Numbered from the stretch's first letter, positions 41,896 through 52,292 are shown. The stretch is 64,000 nucleotides of DNA from an uncultured Bacteroidota bacterium (GCA_903905065.1 CAIVEW010000095.1:1-64000), one strand, 5' to 3'. Program-made: numbers and translations. The notes: generated from the letters alone by a model not told the origin.

Positions 41896-43551
41896 TAAGT
41901 TCAAACCAAACTTCTCACCCGTCTCGATCGCAATATCATAACCCGCATCCGCATGACGGATAACGCCCATCGCCGGATCATTGAATAGCACACGCTTCAA
42001 CCTTTCGTCCGCATCCCGTGTACCATCAGCCACGATCACCATACCGGCATGAAGTGAATAACCCATGCCTACCCCACCACCATGATGGAACGACACCCAG
42101 CTTGCACCGCCTGCGGTATTGATAAGTGCATTCAATATCGGCCAGTCGGCAATCGCATCGCTGCCGTCCTTCATTGCTTCTGTTTCGCGGTTCGGAGATG
42201 CTACAGAGCCGGTATCCAGATGGTCACGGCCTATCACTATTGGTGCTTTTACCTTGCCAGTGCGCACCAGCTCATTGAACATTAGTCCTGCTTTCTCACG
42301 TTCTCCCATGCCCAGCCAGCAGATACGCGCCGGCAGCCCCTGGAAAGCAATGCGCTCCCTCGCCATATCCAGCCAGCGGTGTAGCCCTTTGTTGTCCGGG
42401 AACAGCTCCTTCATGGCCTTATCTGTAGTATAAATATCTTCCGGATCGCCACTCAGCGCTACCCAGCGAAACGGCCCCTTACCCTCACAAAACAGCGGCC
42501 TGATATAAGCAGGCACAAAACCCGGAAAATCGAAAGCATCTTTCACATCGCGCTTATCGTGCGCCTGCCCACGAAGGTTGTTGCCATAGTCAAAGGTTAT
42601 AGCACCACGACGCATCAGTGTGAGCATCTGCCGCACATGCCGCGCCATGGTGTCCAGCGAACGGCTCGCATATTCTTTAGGATCGCTTTCACGCAGTGTA
42701 TTTGCCTCAGCTACGCTCAGCCCCTCGGGGAAATAGCCTATCAGCTCATCATGTGCCGATGTCTGGTCTGTAAGCGTATCCGGTGTTATGTTGCGGTCTA
42801 TGAGGCGCTGCAGCAGGTCTACCACATTGCAGCATACCCCTATCGATATACGTTCGCCTTTGGCTTTCGCATCCAGCGCCCAGTCTATACTCTCATCAAT
42901 ATCTGATGTCCATTTATCCAGGTAGCGTGTTTCCACACGCTTCTTTATGCGCCATTCCTCCATCTCGGCGGCCAGGCATACACCCTCGTTCATGGTTATG
43001 GCAAGCGGCTGTGCGCCGCCCATACCGCCAAGCCCGGCTGTGACATTCAGCGTTCCTTTCAGTGATCCGTTATAGTGAATGTTAGCCAGCGACAAATAGG
43101 TTTCGTAAGTGCCTTGTACTATGCCCTGCGAGCCTATGTATATCCAGCTACCCGCAGTCATTTGCCCATACATCATCAGCCCTTTCGCTTCCAGCTCCCG
43201 GAAAACCTCCCAGGTAGCCCAGCGGCCCACTAGGTTGGAATTAGCGATCAGCACACGTGGTGCATTTTTATGGGAACGCAGCACACCAACAGGTTTGCCG
43301 CTTTGCACCATCAGTGTCTCATCCTCATTCAGATTCCTGAGGCAATCGAGAATTTTATCAAAGCTCTCCCAGTTGCGTGCTGCTTTGCCAATGCCACCAT
43401 ATACCACCAGGTCTTCCGGGCGTTCTGCCACTTCGGGGTCCAGGTTGTTTTGAATCATGCGGTAAGCCGCTTCTGTTACCCAGTTTTTGCAGGTGAGCTG
43501 CGAGCCGCGCGGGGAGCGTATTATTCTTTTTGTTGAAAGTGTGTCTGACAT
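41893..43551 (-). CDS. hutU: urocanate hydratase
   Basis: A 552-residue NAD+-dependent enzyme converting urocanate to imidazolone propionate in histidine breakdown. [19 protein letters not shown], the region [16 protein letters not shown] with the active-site Cys, and [20 protein letters not shown] are diagnostic. Length is normal. The rest of the pathway is not adjacent, but ftcD lies at 62092. The TAA stop is the first three bases of a CCCCTAAAGGGG repeat. The ParE-type TA pair is 26 nt upstream on the same strand. Confidence 0.97.
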   Translation of the reverse strand: MSDTLSTKRIIRSPRGSQLTCKNWVTEAAYRMIQNNLDPEVAERPEDLVVYGGIGKAARNWESFDKILDCLRNLNEDETLMVQSGKPVGVLRSHKNAPRVLIANSNLVGRWATWEVFRELEAKGLMMYGQMTAGSWIYIGSQGIVQGTYETYLSLANIHYNGSLKGTLNVTAGLGGMGGAQPLAITMNEGVCLAAEMEEWRIKKRVETRYLDKWTSDIDESIDWALDAKAKGERISIGVCCNVVDLLQRLIDRNITPDTLTDQTSAHDELIGYFPEGLSVAEANTLRESDPKEYASRSLDTMARHVRQMLTLMRRGAITFDYGNNLRGQAHDKRDVKDAFDFPGFVPAYIRPLFCEGKGPFRWVALSGDPEDIYTTDKAMKELFPDNKGLHRWLDMARERIAFQGLPARICWLGMGEREKAGLMFNELVRTGKVKAPIVIGRDHLDTGSVASPNRETEAMKDGSDAIADWPILNALINTAGGASWVSFHHGGGVGMGYSLHAGMVIVADGTRDADERLKRVLFNDPAMGVIRHADAGYDIAIETGEKFGLNL

Positions 43552-43577
43552 AACTATTTGTAAAACTTGGATTGGTA

Positions 43578-43877
43578 TTAAAATTTCAAATCCTTTGGGT
43601 CACGTGATGTATTCCAAAAACTCAAAAGCTCGATGACAAGGTCATCAATAATCCTATAATACAGAATGATCCGTTTATTGATAATTGCTTTTCGCACGTT
43701 TGTTTCATAATTGTGCAGGGAAAACAACAAAGGATTTTCTCTGATTGTTTGAATCACCTCATCAACCCGATCAATAAATTGGATGGTAACGTTATCATTC
43801 CATTCCTTTGACAAATATTCCAGGTTTTGATTAAAAGTCTTTTCGGATTCGGAAGTAACAATGATCTTGTAACTCAT
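43578..43877 (-). CDS. ParE/RelE-type toxin
   Basis: A 99-residue toxin of the ParE/RelE fold: [20 protein letters not shown], then [19 protein letters not shown] and the end strand [19 protein letters not shown]. ParE toxins poison DNA gyrase, RelE toxins cut mRNA; the target here is unknown. Its start overlaps the antitoxin gene by 4 nt. hutU follows after 26 nt and might be read from the same transcript. Confidence 0.82.
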   Translation of the reverse strand: MSYKIIVTSESEKTFNQNLEYLSKEWNDNVTIQFIDRVDEVIQTIRENPLLFSLHNYETNVRKAIINKRIILYYRIIDDLVIELLSFWNTSRDPKDLKF

Positions 43878-44104
43878 GCACGATACCGGTTTCTAACCTC
43901 ACTCATAAACTCCTCGTAAGGTCGAACTAAACCATTCTTCGAATCGCTCATCGCCCGGTCTATCGATGCGTTCAAAGCCGCATCGTCACCTTTTTCTTTC
44001 CCCAATCCAAATTCTAAAAGGCTTTTTATTGCTTTGATGAGGTCAATATCCTGAATGAGTTTAAATTGCCTGATTATCTCTTCCTTTTCCGCTGAAATAT
44101 CCAT
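43874..44104 (-). CDS. antitoxin of ParE-type pair
   Basis: A 76-residue helical protein (EEIIRQFKLIQDIDLIKAIK, then ALNASIDRAMSDSKNGLVRP). It fits small Bacteroidota antitoxins that wrap their ParE partner. It shows no evident DNA-binding motif, but a perfect palindrome lies at the promoter. It overlaps the toxin gene by 4 nt. Confidence 0.75.
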   Translation of the reverse strand: MDISAEKEEIIRQFKLIQDIDLIKAIKSLLEFGLGKEKGDDAALNASIDRAMSDSKNGLVRPYEEFMSEVRNRYRA

Positions 44105-44132
44105 ATCAGATCGACTGTTAATTTATCTCAAA

Positions 44133-44140
44133 CAAAGGTA
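44133..44140 (-). promoter_or_regulatory. -7 promoter element of ParE-type TA operon
   Basis: TACCTTTG on the minus strand matches TAnnTTTG, 29 nt upstream of the antitoxin ATG. Its upstream edge overlaps the palindrome at 44139-44154. Confidence 0.55.
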
Positions 44141-44154
44141 TGCAAATTTGCATA
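44139..44154. promoter_or_regulatory. perfect 16-nt palindrome, likely TA operator
   Basis: TATGCAAATTTGCATA is a perfect palindrome lying just upstream of, and overlapping by two bases, the -7 element of the antitoxin/toxin operon. Position and symmetry suit the binding site of an autorepressing TA complex. Confidence 0.6.
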
Positions 44155-44406
44155 AAATTTAATTAGTTCCAAGGTTACCCGCCTTTCAGACTTCGGAATT
44201 ATTGTGGAATCATTTTGGCAACATCGTTCGGTCTTGTTGCCTTTGTATCTTCTTTTTTCTGTCACTCATTTCTTTTTCAATTAGCCCATGACTCGTGCCG
44301 CGTCTTTTGGCTGAGGCGCTCCCCTTATTTATTTAATCTAATGATAATGTTCCTGATGCCTAATGGTTATGCACGAGAACTATTTTTACATTTCAAAACA
44401 TAATTT
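44155..44406. other. spacer with no recognised gene
   Basis: An A/T-rich spacer between the divergent TA operon and the phosphoesterase gene. No tRNA, repeat or convincing reading frame was seen. A near-match TACATTTC about 20 nt before 44407 may be the -7 element of the phosphoesterase. Confidence 0.4.
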
Positions 44407-45606
44407 ATGAAGCAATCTTTACGTTTTTCAAATATTATCGGCGGCGCCTTACTATTATCCGGCACTCTGGCCACACCCGCTTTTGCGCAGTTACCAACGA
44501 TACCGCCAACCCATATCGTGGTCCTTATTGAAGAAAACCATTCCTATTCTTCGATTTACGGTTCTTCTTCAGCGCCACATATCAATGCGTTGGCAGCATT
44601 GCCAAACGCTGCTGTTTTTTCAAATTTCCATGCGATTACACATCCCAGCCAACCAAACTATTTGCAACTTTACTCTGGCAGCAACCAGGGGCTGACCACC
44701 GATAATCCTCCAGGTGCTGGCACATATCCCTACACCACAGCAAATATGGGGGCTCAACTTATCAACGCCGGAAAAACTTTTATCACGTATTCTGAAGACC
44801 TTCCCAGCGTAGGTTATGATGGAACAGCAGTAGGCTATTATGTACGCAAACATAACCCATGTACTAACTGGGTAAGTACTGGCACGATCGGCGCAAATCA
44901 ATACGGTCCATCTGTGAACCAGCCATTAACCGCCTTTCCATACGCATCAAACTATTCTTCGCTACCAACTGTTTCGTATGTAGTGCCAAACGATCTGGAT
45001 GATATGCATGATGGCACAGACCCTTCAACCATAGTAAATGGCGATACATGGATGTATAATCACCTCGATTCGCTCAGGCAATGGGCGCTTGCACACAATA
45101 CCCTCTATATCGTAACATTTGATGAATCTTATGACTTCGATCCGGCAAACCAGATACTGACCATATTTTTCGGGCCAATGGTAAAAGGCGGGATGTACAC
45201 TGAAAACGTGAACTTATACAACCTCCTCCGCACGATAGAAGATATGTATGGCCTCGGCTATGCAGGCAGCGCAGCCACCTCAACCACAATTACAGATTGC
45301 TGGCAGAATGACACAGCAGTGGTCGTAAGCACCGGAATAAATAACGTGGCAGCTATCGATTATTCTTTCAAGGTCGTTCCCAATCCTGCTTCACAAATGA
45401 TCACATTCCAAAGTAACCAGGCCGTGAATGAATCAGCCAGTCTTACTATCACCGACGCTGTTGGACATTTCATTGGGAAATACGCCGTTAATGGAACTGA
45501 CTTGTCTGTGAATACATCGGCTTTTGCCGCCGGCGTTTATTATTACAAAGTGGCAACCAATCGTGGAGTACTTGGAGGTGGTAAGTTCGTCATCAGCCAC
45601 AATTAA
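44407..45606 (+). CDS. secreted phosphoesterase (acid phosphatase/phospholipase C-like) with T9SS type A domain
   Basis: A 399-residue protein with a signal peptide ending AFAQ. The catalytic domain (residues about 30-290, PF04185-like) begins HIVVLIEENHSYSSIYG with the metal-binding Glu-Asn, and has ITHPSQPNYLQLYSGS, VPNDLDDMHDG and IVTFDESYDF. The last 75 residues (FKVVPNPASQMITFQSNQA and the end GVYYYKVATNRG) form a T9SS type A sorting domain. It probably hydrolyses phosphate esters outside the cell. A strong terminator follows. Confidence 0.88.
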   Translation: MKQSLRFSNIIGGALLLSGTLATPAFAQLPTIPPTHIVVLIEENHSYSSIYGSSSAPHINALAALPNAAVFSNFHAITHPSQPNYLQLYSGSNQGLTTDNPPGAGTYPYTTANMGAQLINAGKTFITYSEDLPSVGYDGTAVGYYVRKHNPCTNWVSTGTIGANQYGPSVNQPLTAFPYASNYSSLPTVSYVVPNDLDDMHDGTDPSTIVNGDTWMYNHLDSLRQWALAHNTLYIVTFDESYDFDPANQILTIFFGPMVKGGMYTENVNLYNLLRTIEDMYGLGYAGSAATSTTITDCWQNDTAVVVSTGINNVAAIDYSFKVVPNPASQMITFQSNQAVNESASLTITDAVGHFIGKYAVNGTDLSVNTSAFAAGVYYYKVATNRGVLGGGKFVISHN

Positions 45607-45627
45607 AAAATACTTTCTTGTTAGGGA

Positions 45628-45656
45628 ATAAAGCCGGCTGAAAATGCCGGCTTTAT
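45628..45656 (+). terminator. rho-independent terminator
   Basis: ATAAAGCCGGC and GCCGGCTTTAT form an 11-bp stem with a 7-nt loop, followed by TTATTTTGG. It lies 22 nt after the phosphoesterase stop. Confidence 0.8.
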
Positions 45657-45886
45657 TTATTTTGGCACCTGTAGAAAATGCTCTGTGCACTTAAAAAAAA
45701 CAGGCTGGACTTAACAGGCCGTCTTAATTGCACTTAAAAGCATCAGACGGTTGTAAGCCTTACTGATGCTAGTCCAACTGCTGGAAATATACGACAAATG
45801 GTCAGTGCAATGTCTATAAAGGCCTCTGCCAACAAAAGGATAAAAGACCCGGAATAGTCGATCCGGCTTGCACGTGAGCGGGAAAC

Positions 45887-48217
45887 CTATTTGACTATGA
45901 CTATCTTCTGCCTGTACGTATTTGTGGAGGTATTAACTTTCACAAAATAACTCCCGGCGGATATGCCATTGAGGTTGTAAGTAAATTCGTCGGAGCCCGG
46001 TTCAAATGTCCTGGTAGTTACCACCTGCCCCACAGCGTTGTAAATAGTCATGATGCATTCTCGGCATGTTGCCGGTAGCTTAACCGTAAATAAGTCGTTT
46101 GCCGGATTTGGGAACACCGTAATATTGTCTGCGTCCCTGGAGAGCGTAGGCGCGGCCGCAACCACCGAAACGTAGATGATGCGTATGCGGTTATTGAATT
46201 CGTCGGCAATGTAGATATTCCCATTATTGTCCGTGGCTATGCCCAAAGGATTGCTGAGATCAGCGGCCGAATCTATGCCGTTCTCCCCGCAAATACCATA
46301 ATCCTCGCTGGATAGACCGGCAATTTTATTGATAAAACCGGATGGATTTATTTCCTGTACAAAATCATCCGAATTATTCAGGATAAATACGTTGCCCGCG
46401 TTGTCAGTTCCAACCCCGGTTGGGATAATGTTGGTGGACAGCGCCGGCCCGCTGTAGTCGCTGCCACCAGTTCCGGTGCCGGCTATGGTAGAAATTGTTC
46501 CCGAAGTGTCCACCTTCCGGATCATGTAGTTATTAAAGTCAGCGATAAAGACGTTGCCATAGTTATCCACTGCAACACCTTCAGGGCCGTTTATCTGCGC
46601 TGCCGCTGCCGGGCCGCCGTTACCAGAAAAACCAGGCGATCCGTTACCCGCAAATGTTGTGATGGTGCCCATAGTATCTACCATACGAATGCGGTTGTTC
46701 CCAAAGTCTGCGATATACACATTGCCAACCTGATCGGCGGCGATACCAACGGGGCGATTCAGTTGTGCCGATGCAGCAGGCCGGCTGTCGCCATTATAAC
46801 CGGCGATGCCAGTGCCGGCAAAAGCATTAATAATCCCCGATGTATTGATCTTCCTTATTGTGCTATTTGAATCCAGAACGTAAACATTGCCAAAGCCATC
46901 GGCAGCAACAGCAGATGGAAGGTAGAAAGTAGCTGTAACAGCAGGCCCACCATTGCCTGTATTACCTGCTGTACCCGTACCTGCGATCGTAGTGATTGTA
47001 CTCGAAGAATCGACTTTTCTGACCACACGGTTATAGGTATCTGCTATATAAAAATTACCGTTTCCATCTGTCGCCACTCCCTGTGGCCTATGCATCGTGG
47101 CGGCACCAGCCGGGCCGCCGTCGCCTGAGTAATATCCGGGTCCTGCAAATGTGCTGATGTTCCCAGCACTATTCACTGTGCGTACCCTGTTATTGCCCTG
47201 GTCTGCTATATATACATTGCCTGCATCGTCAACCGTAACACCGTATGGCAAAGCCAGCGAAGCGGAGACTGCAGCCCCTCCATCACCGTTAAAACCATTC
47301 GTGCCGTTGCCAGCTATGGTGGTAATGATTCCCGAATTATCCACTTTGCGGATAACATTGTTTTGATTGTCGGCTATGAACACTGTTCCGCCGCCGTCTA
47401 CGCAGACAGACGTCGGAAAAAATAGCTGCGCGGAAATCGCTGCCCCGCCATTACCGCTATAACCTGCAGTTCCGTTTCCGGCTATAGTTGATATTGTTCC
47501 TGCGGCGGTTATTTTACGAATGGCACTGTTGTACATGTCGGCTACATAGACATTACCCCCTGGGTCAATTGCTACGCCAAGCGGATTGTGAAGTTTTGCA
47601 GCAGTAGCAGCGCCACCATCACCCGAAAAACCCGGTGAACCATTTCCGGCGATCGTCGTAATAATGCCAGCGGTATTCACTTTCCGGATGCGGTTATTAT
47701 TTTCATCAGCAATATAAATGTTGCCGGAGTCATCGACCGCTACCGCAGCTGGTACATTCAACTGCGCATCTACGGCAGGTCCATTATCCCCGCTAAACCC
47801 AAACGTTCCATTGCCGGCAACTGTTGTAATAATACCAACGGTACTCACTTTACGGATAACATTATTTTCATCATCGGCAATATAGACATTGCCTGCTCCG
47901 TCAACAGCAAGCCCGGAAGGTAAGCAAAGCGCTGCAGCCACAGCCGGTCCGCCATCACCGTAATATTCATTACAGCCATTCCCGCCAACTATCGTTGCAG
48001 TGCCGCCAGCTATCTTCCTTATGATATTATTTCCACCTTCAGAAACATAAATATTTCCGGAATGATCCAACGCAACCCCCAAAGGCGCATTTAGTTCTGC
48101 ATGTGCAGCGGTTCCTGTTCCAAAGCTTCCCGCAAATGTGGTTATCACCTGGGCATGCGATCCTGTACTGAAAACTGCTAGATAGAGAACACCGCAAAAC
48201 CGTACTATTATTTTCAT
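45887..48217 (-). CDS. NHL-repeat secreted protein with T9SS type A domain
   Basis: A 776-residue protein with a signal peptide ending SHAQ. About twelve tandem repeats of about 55 residues follow, each with the pattern ITTIAGNGxxGFSGDGGxA, then LxxPxGVAVDxxGNVYIADxxNNxIRK. This is an NHL beta-propeller array, enough for two propellers. The last 75 residues (VFPNPANDLFTVKLPATC and the end AGSYFVKVNTST) are a T9SS type A sorting domain. A binding or adhesion role is likely; the ligand is unknown. It starts 11 nt after the barrel gene's stop, so it shares that operon. Confidence 0.9.
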   Translation of the reverse strand: MKIIVRFCGVLYLAVFSTGSHAQVITTFAGSFGTGTAAHAELNAPLGVALDHSGNIYVSEGGNNIIRKIAGGTATIVGGNGCNEYYGDGGPAVAAALCLPSGLAVDGAGNVYIADDENNVIRKVSTVGIITTVAGNGTFGFSGDNGPAVDAQLNVPAAVAVDDSGNIYIADENNNRIRKVNTAGIITTIAGNGSPGFSGDGGAATAAKLHNPLGVAIDPGGNVYVADMYNSAIRKITAAGTISTIAGNGTAGYSGNGGAAISAQLFFPTSVCVDGGGTVFIADNQNNVIRKVDNSGIITTIAGNGTNGFNGDGGAAVSASLALPYGVTVDDAGNVYIADQGNNRVRTVNSAGNISTFAGPGYYSGDGGPAGAATMHRPQGVATDGNGNFYIADTYNRVVRKVDSSSTITTIAGTGTAGNTGNGGPAVTATFYLPSAVAADGFGNVYVLDSNSTIRKINTSGIINAFAGTGIAGYNGDSRPAASAQLNRPVGIAADQVGNVYIADFGNNRIRMVDTMGTITTFAGNGSPGFSGNGGPAAAAQINGPEGVAVDNYGNVFIADFNNYMIRKVDTSGTISTIAGTGTGGSDYSGPALSTNIIPTGVGTDNAGNVFILNNSDDFVQEINPSGFINKIAGLSSEDYGICGENGIDSAADLSNPLGIATDNNGNIYIADEFNNRIRIIYVSVVAAAPTLSRDADNITVFPNPANDLFTVKLPATCRECIMTIYNAVGQVVTTRTFEPGSDEFTYNLNGISAGSYFVKVNTSTNTYRQKIVIVK

Positions 48218-48228
48218 CTGAGGACATT

Positions 48229-49527
48229 TTAGTATCTCACCGGGTCTTTTTTACCGAAAATATAGTAAAGGGTAACCCGGTAAACGACATCAGTACCCAA
48301 TACACCGCTCACATTTGGATTAAGACTGTAGTATTTTGAAGCAAGCGTAGACTGGTAGGTATTCATATAAAAATTGGGCATCAGGTGCAAATTAGGGAAT
48401 GGGGTATAATCCACACCGAATGTCACTAATTGCTCCTTGGTAGTAGGGTCGTAAGTAGCATTGTTTACAGCCTGGTTGTAAGATACTATCTTAGGGATAT
48501 CCGTTATGTCGTTGACCTTATGTCCGGGATCATAGTTATCGTAACGGGCAAAGAAACCAAGCACGTCTTTATAGATGCGGCCCCTTGCATAGACTGAAAA
48601 TGCGGTGATAGAAGTGGTACGGTAATACGTTTTATTAACGTTGTTTACTATCGCATAAGCTGTAACGTCGCCCATCAATGTATTCCGGAAGGCCTCTACC
48701 CCAACAGTAAATTTAGGCGTTGTGTACGCCACAAATAATTTGGTCATATTCCGGTCATGATGATAAGGATTGGTGTTAGTATCAACAGCATTTGTCCAGT
48801 CGATCTTAGTATAATCCTGGTAAAGATCAACGATCAGGTGCTGGTTAAAGAATTTAGCCCAGACATCTCCGTAATACCATGGAAACATATCATTTTCCGC
48901 CTTCGCGCCCGCGCCATTTCCCACCATCAGGTTGTATCCGAAATTTGCTTTTTTACCGAAATGCCCCTGCAATGCGATTCCCTGGTCAAATGAAGGCGTC
49001 CCGCGCATATCCGCCACAGTCCTTTCTACCGAACGATATCCCCAAACCACCTCAGACAACATCGGGAAAGCAGGAGTAGTCATTTCGCCAAGCACAAGGT
49101 CTGTGCCTTTAAAAATATTTTTCCAGCGAACGTTTGCGAGCTTTAAGTACGGAGCGAATTTGTTATTTGCCAGCACATCGCCGTAAGAACTTTGATTACC
49201 AACAGAACCGGGATAATAATCATCCTCTGCAGCTAAAAGCACTTCTGCGGTAAGCCTGGGGCTGATGTCGTAAACATAACCGAGGTATACACGACGGAAT
49301 TGAAAAAATTTGGCGTCCACAGGAATTTTACTATACTGGTTGCTGCCACGGCCAAGACCATTGTTCACCGTGTCCGCATTTCCCTTGAAGGCATAATCTC
49401 CAAAGGTCAGCCCCCAAAGGGTGCCATGAGGCTTAAATTCGGCTACTGAATCCTGTGTTTGTGCCCGCGTTGTTAATGAGAAAAAGGCTGGTGTGAGCAA
49501 CGACCAGAAGATGTGTTTGATATTCAT
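48229..49527 (-). CDS. porin-like outer-membrane beta-barrel protein
   Basis: A 432-residue protein with a signal peptide ending TTRAQ. Many amphipathic strands follow (GTLWGLTFGDYAFKG, FQFRRVYLGYVYDISPRLTA, DVWAKFFNQHLIVDLYQDY, VTFGVDYTPFPNLHLMPNFY), ending VYRVTLYYIFGKK, like other large Bacteroidota porins. The substrate is unknown. It is placed between the phospholipase D-like gene (53 nt) and the NHL gene (11 nt), suggesting an operon. Confidence 0.75.
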   Translation of the reverse strand: MNIKHIFWSLLTPAFFSLTTRAQTQDSVAEFKPHGTLWGLTFGDYAFKGNADTVNNGLGRGSNQYSKIPVDAKFFQFRRVYLGYVYDISPRLTAEVLLAAEDDYYPGSVGNQSSYGDVLANNKFAPYLKLANVRWKNIFKGTDLVLGEMTTPAFPMLSEVVWGYRSVERTVADMRGTPSFDQGIALQGHFGKKANFGYNLMVGNGAGAKAENDMFPWYYGDVWAKFFNQHLIVDLYQDYTKIDWTNAVDTNTNPYHHDRNMTKLFVAYTTPKFTVGVEAFRNTLMGDVTAYAIVNNVNKTYYRTTSITAFSVYARGRIYKDVLGFFARYDNYDPGHKVNDITDIPKIVSYNQAVNNATYDPTTKEQLVTFGVDYTPFPNLHLMPNFYMNTYQSTLASKYYSLNPNVSGVLGTDVVYRVTLYYIFGKKDPVRY

Positions 49528-49580
49528 TTCACTTAGTTTAGACCGCTACAAAATAGAAAACTATTTTCAGACAATATTAG

Positions 49581-51041
49581 CTATTCGGTTATCAATACTT
49601 TAGTAATAAGAGATTCGTTACCGGCAATAATTTTTATAAAATACATTCCGGGTGTACTAAGCGTATATGAGCCGGTATGCCTTCCTGCATCCTGCAGCTC
49701 GTTATTAAATACCGAAGCAACTTTCAATCCAGTGACATTGTATATTTCAATGCTAACCGCTTGGGTAGATGCCAGTTGATAGGTCATGTAAATTTCTCCC
49801 CCCGAAGGATTGGGAAACACTGTAAAGTTATCCTTCAATGCAACGTTTGAAACAACCTGTGTGGGCGCAACAGCGGGATTGCAGTCATAAGTAGGCAAGG
49901 TTAGTTTACTGCCGGTTAAATTATCAAAGGACCCCTTAAAATACTGAAGATACTGATTGGCGATGGAAGCGTTGTGGACGATCACTGTATTTTCATCGTT
50001 TTTTGTATTAGCGCTTGTGCTCCAGTTGTGCGAACCCGTTAACACCATCGGGTCTGAGCAGGTGTCTGACGGATCAATTATCAGCATTTTATTGTGATAG
50101 AGCGTATCGGTTGATTCTGTATAAATCTTGAAATGCGTTGTCAGGTCAGGTGTGAAATGTGTTGTAGGATAATAACTGTTGCTATAACTATCGTCTATCC
50201 CATAGACCGTTAGCCCGGCGTTGTACTTGGCAATTATGTCATTGGCATCGGTCGTTTCGGTAAAGGTATACTCACCAAAATACAGGTCTTTATTAGCAGA
50301 TTCTATGGTTGATTGTATATGCGAGTCGGTACCATCAGATGGGCTGAAGTATAACTCTACTAGATTCCCATCGATGTAAAAATTGTGCATCCCCAGGTCG
50401 GTCTTAAATTGCCCGAATTTAGAAGCCGCCCAATTTTTATTTATCCCGGTGTCTCCCCACATCATATTGAATTCTGCGGTGTAAGCAGCGGACAATGCGG
50501 AATCCTGGAAGATGATCACATTATTATAGTCCCAGTTGAACTGCTCCTGGTACCAGTTGAGGCAGCCGGTCCACACGATGGGGTCGGCGGCGTCTGGCGA
50601 CTGTGCATCAATGATGAGAAATTTGTTGTGCATGATGGTGTATGCAGAGCCTTGCGGGCTGCCCATGGTATGTATGCCGGTATCCAGCAGGGTGAGTCCG
50701 GTGTTTGCATTGCTCGAATCGTAAATAAGGCGCACTCTTACCCCCCTTGCATAGGCACAGTCAATCGCCGCTGCCACCTTGGGTGCAAACGCAGTGTCCA
50801 GCACACTGCTGGAAAAAGTAACGTATTTTTCGAAGCTATAAATACAAATATCAAGTGAATACCGCGACCGGCTGATGTAAGCCGCGAGTGTATCCGCAAT
50901 ACAGTTATTGAGATAAACAGCATTCACCCCGGTAGATGCTGTAGTATCAACCGGTTTATTGAAGTAGCACTTGATCTTATTACCCGCGTTGGCGCCCTGG
51001 AAAATAAAAACGAAAACGGAAAGTAACAATAGCTTTTTCAT
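49581..51041 (-). CDS. secreted phospholipase D-like protein with T9SS type A domain
   Basis: A 486-residue protein with a signal peptide ending GANA. Two HKD-type motifs are present: MHNKFLIIDAQ (about residue 135) followed by VWTGCLNW, and YHNKMLIIDPSD (about residue 315) followed by VLTGSHNWS. Together they form one PLD active site. The last 80 residues (FTVFPNPSGGEIYMTYQLAS and the end TPGMYFIKIIAGNES) are a T9SS sorting domain. It may cleave phosphodiesters (lipid or DNA) outside the cell. It leads a run of same-strand surface-protein genes. Confidence 0.9.
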   Translation of the reverse strand: MKKLLLLSVFVFIFQGANAGNKIKCYFNKPVDTTASTGVNAVYLNNCIADTLAAYISRSRYSLDICIYSFEKYVTFSSSVLDTAFAPKVAAAIDCAYARGVRVRLIYDSSNANTGLTLLDTGIHTMGSPQGSAYTIMHNKFLIIDAQSPDAADPIVWTGCLNWYQEQFNWDYNNVIIFQDSALSAAYTAEFNMMWGDTGINKNWAASKFGQFKTDLGMHNFYIDGNLVELYFSPSDGTDSHIQSTIESANKDLYFGEYTFTETTDANDIIAKYNAGLTVYGIDDSYSNSYYPTTHFTPDLTTHFKIYTESTDTLYHNKMLIIDPSDTCSDPMVLTGSHNWSTSANTKNDENTVIVHNASIANQYLQYFKGSFDNLTGSKLTLPTYDCNPAVAPTQVVSNVALKDNFTVFPNPSGGEIYMTYQLASTQAVSIEIYNVTGLKVASVFNNELQDAGRHTGSYTLSTPGMYFIKIIAGNESLITKVLITE

Positions 51042-51073
51042 GGAGGCCTTTGACTTGAGCGCGCAAGGTATCC

Positions 51074-51105
51074 TGAAAAAAAATCTGCCGGTTTACCGGC
51101 AGATT
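51074..51105 (-). terminator. rho-independent terminator of purC
   Basis: AATCTGCCGG and CCGGCAGATT form a 10-bp stem with a 4-nt loop; on the minus strand it is followed by a run of eight T. It lies 27 nt past the purC stop. Confidence 0.85.
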
Positions 51106-51131
51106 ACTATTGTATTATCTTATGATTAACG

Positions 51132-52052
51132 CTACGATGGTAACTGTTTCAGCGCCTCCACTAGTTTCCTTTCTTCTTCTCCATGATTCACATCATGTTT
51201 CACAAAGGTCTTGCCAGTAACCACTTCGTACAGCTCTATGTAGCGCTCAGATATTTGGCCCACGACTTCTTCTGTCATATCGGGTACCTGCTGGCCCTCC
51301 TTACCCTGGAACCCATTTTCCATTAGCCACTCGCGCACAAACTCCTTAGATAGCTGGCGCTGCTGCTCGCCTTTTCTCTGGCGCTCTTCATATCCTTCGC
51401 TATAAAAATACCTGGAAGAATCAGGCGTATGTATCTCATCAATGAGGTAAATGGTATTGCCTATCTTCCCGAACTCATACTTTGTATCGACTAGTATCAG
51501 CCCACGGCCCTTCGCTATTTCCCTGCCGCGCTCAAACAGTGCCAGCGTATATTTTTCAAGCTGCTCATATTCTTCCTTGGAAACCAACCCGGTCCTGATG
51601 ATCTCTTCGCGGGAAATGTCTTCATCATGCCCTTCATGCGCCTTGGTGGTCGGTGTGAGGATCGGTTTCTCGAAAAAATCATTCTCCTTCATGCCATCCG
51701 GCATAGTGACGCCGCATAGCTCACGCTTACCGCTTTTATAAGTACGCCATGCGTGGCCCGTAAGGTTGCCCCTTACCACCATTTCCACAGGAAAGGTCTC
51801 ACATTTATACCCGATAGTCGCATTTGGCAGTGGCATACTGATCATCCAGTTGGGGATTATATCTTTTGTAGCGTCCAGCATTTGTGCAGCTATCTGGTTA
51901 AGCACCTGTCCCTTGTAGGGAATAGGACGTGGCAGCACCACATCAAATGCCGATATGCGGTCGCTTACCATCATCACCATGTACTTATCGTTTATGGTGT
52001 ATACATCACGAACTTTGCCTTTATAGAAGTTTGTTTGGCCGGGTAATTGCAT
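51132..52052 (-). CDS. purC: phosphoribosylaminoimidazole-succinocarboxamide synthase
   Basis: A 306-residue SAICAR synthase of purine synthesis, adding aspartate to CAIR with [53 protein letters not shown] and [20 protein letters not shown] are the conserved blocks. Length is typical of the longer, plant/fungal-like form. It has its own -7 element and terminator, so it is monocistronic. purF lies 1.2 kb away on the other strand. Confidence 0.96.
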   Translation of the reverse strand: MQLPGQTNFYKGKVRDVYTINDKYMVMMVSDRISAFDVVLPRPIPYKGQVLNQIAAQMLDATKDIIPNWMISMPLPNATIGYKCETFPVEMVVRGNLTGHAWRTYKSGKRELCGVTMPDGMKENDFFEKPILTPTTKAHEGHDEDISREEIIRTGLVSKEEYEQLEKYTLALFERGREIAKGRGLILVDTKYEFGKIGNTIYLIDEIHTPDSSRYFYSEGYEERQRKGEQQRQLSKEFVREWLMENGFQGKEGQQVPDMTEEVVGQISERYIELYEVVTGKTFVKHDVNHGEEERKLVEALKQLPS

Positions 52053-52085
52053 TTTTATCCAGTTTAAAAATTAAAAATAGGAGTG

Positions 52086-52093
52086 CAAAGATA
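52086..52093 (-). promoter_or_regulatory. -7 promoter element of purC
   Basis: TATCTTTG on the minus strand matches TAnnTTTG, 34 nt upstream of the purC ATG. Confidence 0.5.
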
Positions 52094-52292
52094 AGAGAAT
52101 GAGATAAGAGATGCAGGAAGTTTATATACCGGTACCGATATTTTTTAATATTACGCTAATACCACTTTACTATCTTTACGGCGGTACGTTTTTTACTACA
52201 AATGACGCAGGCGATAAAAAACTAAAGCCACCAGACTGTATTATAGCCCCGGTGATTAATAATACCCGGTAAAATAATAGGGGAATGGCCCT

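Noticed and set aside
44215-44403. 62-codon plus-strand frame before the phosphoesterase gene
   Set aside because: Low-complexity hydrophobic translation with no start context; more likely leader sequence.
45887-48217. Regular repeats of about 165 bp that could look like a tandem DNA array or CRISPR-like structure
   Set aside because: They are the codons of NHL propeller repeats in one open frame and vary at third positions.
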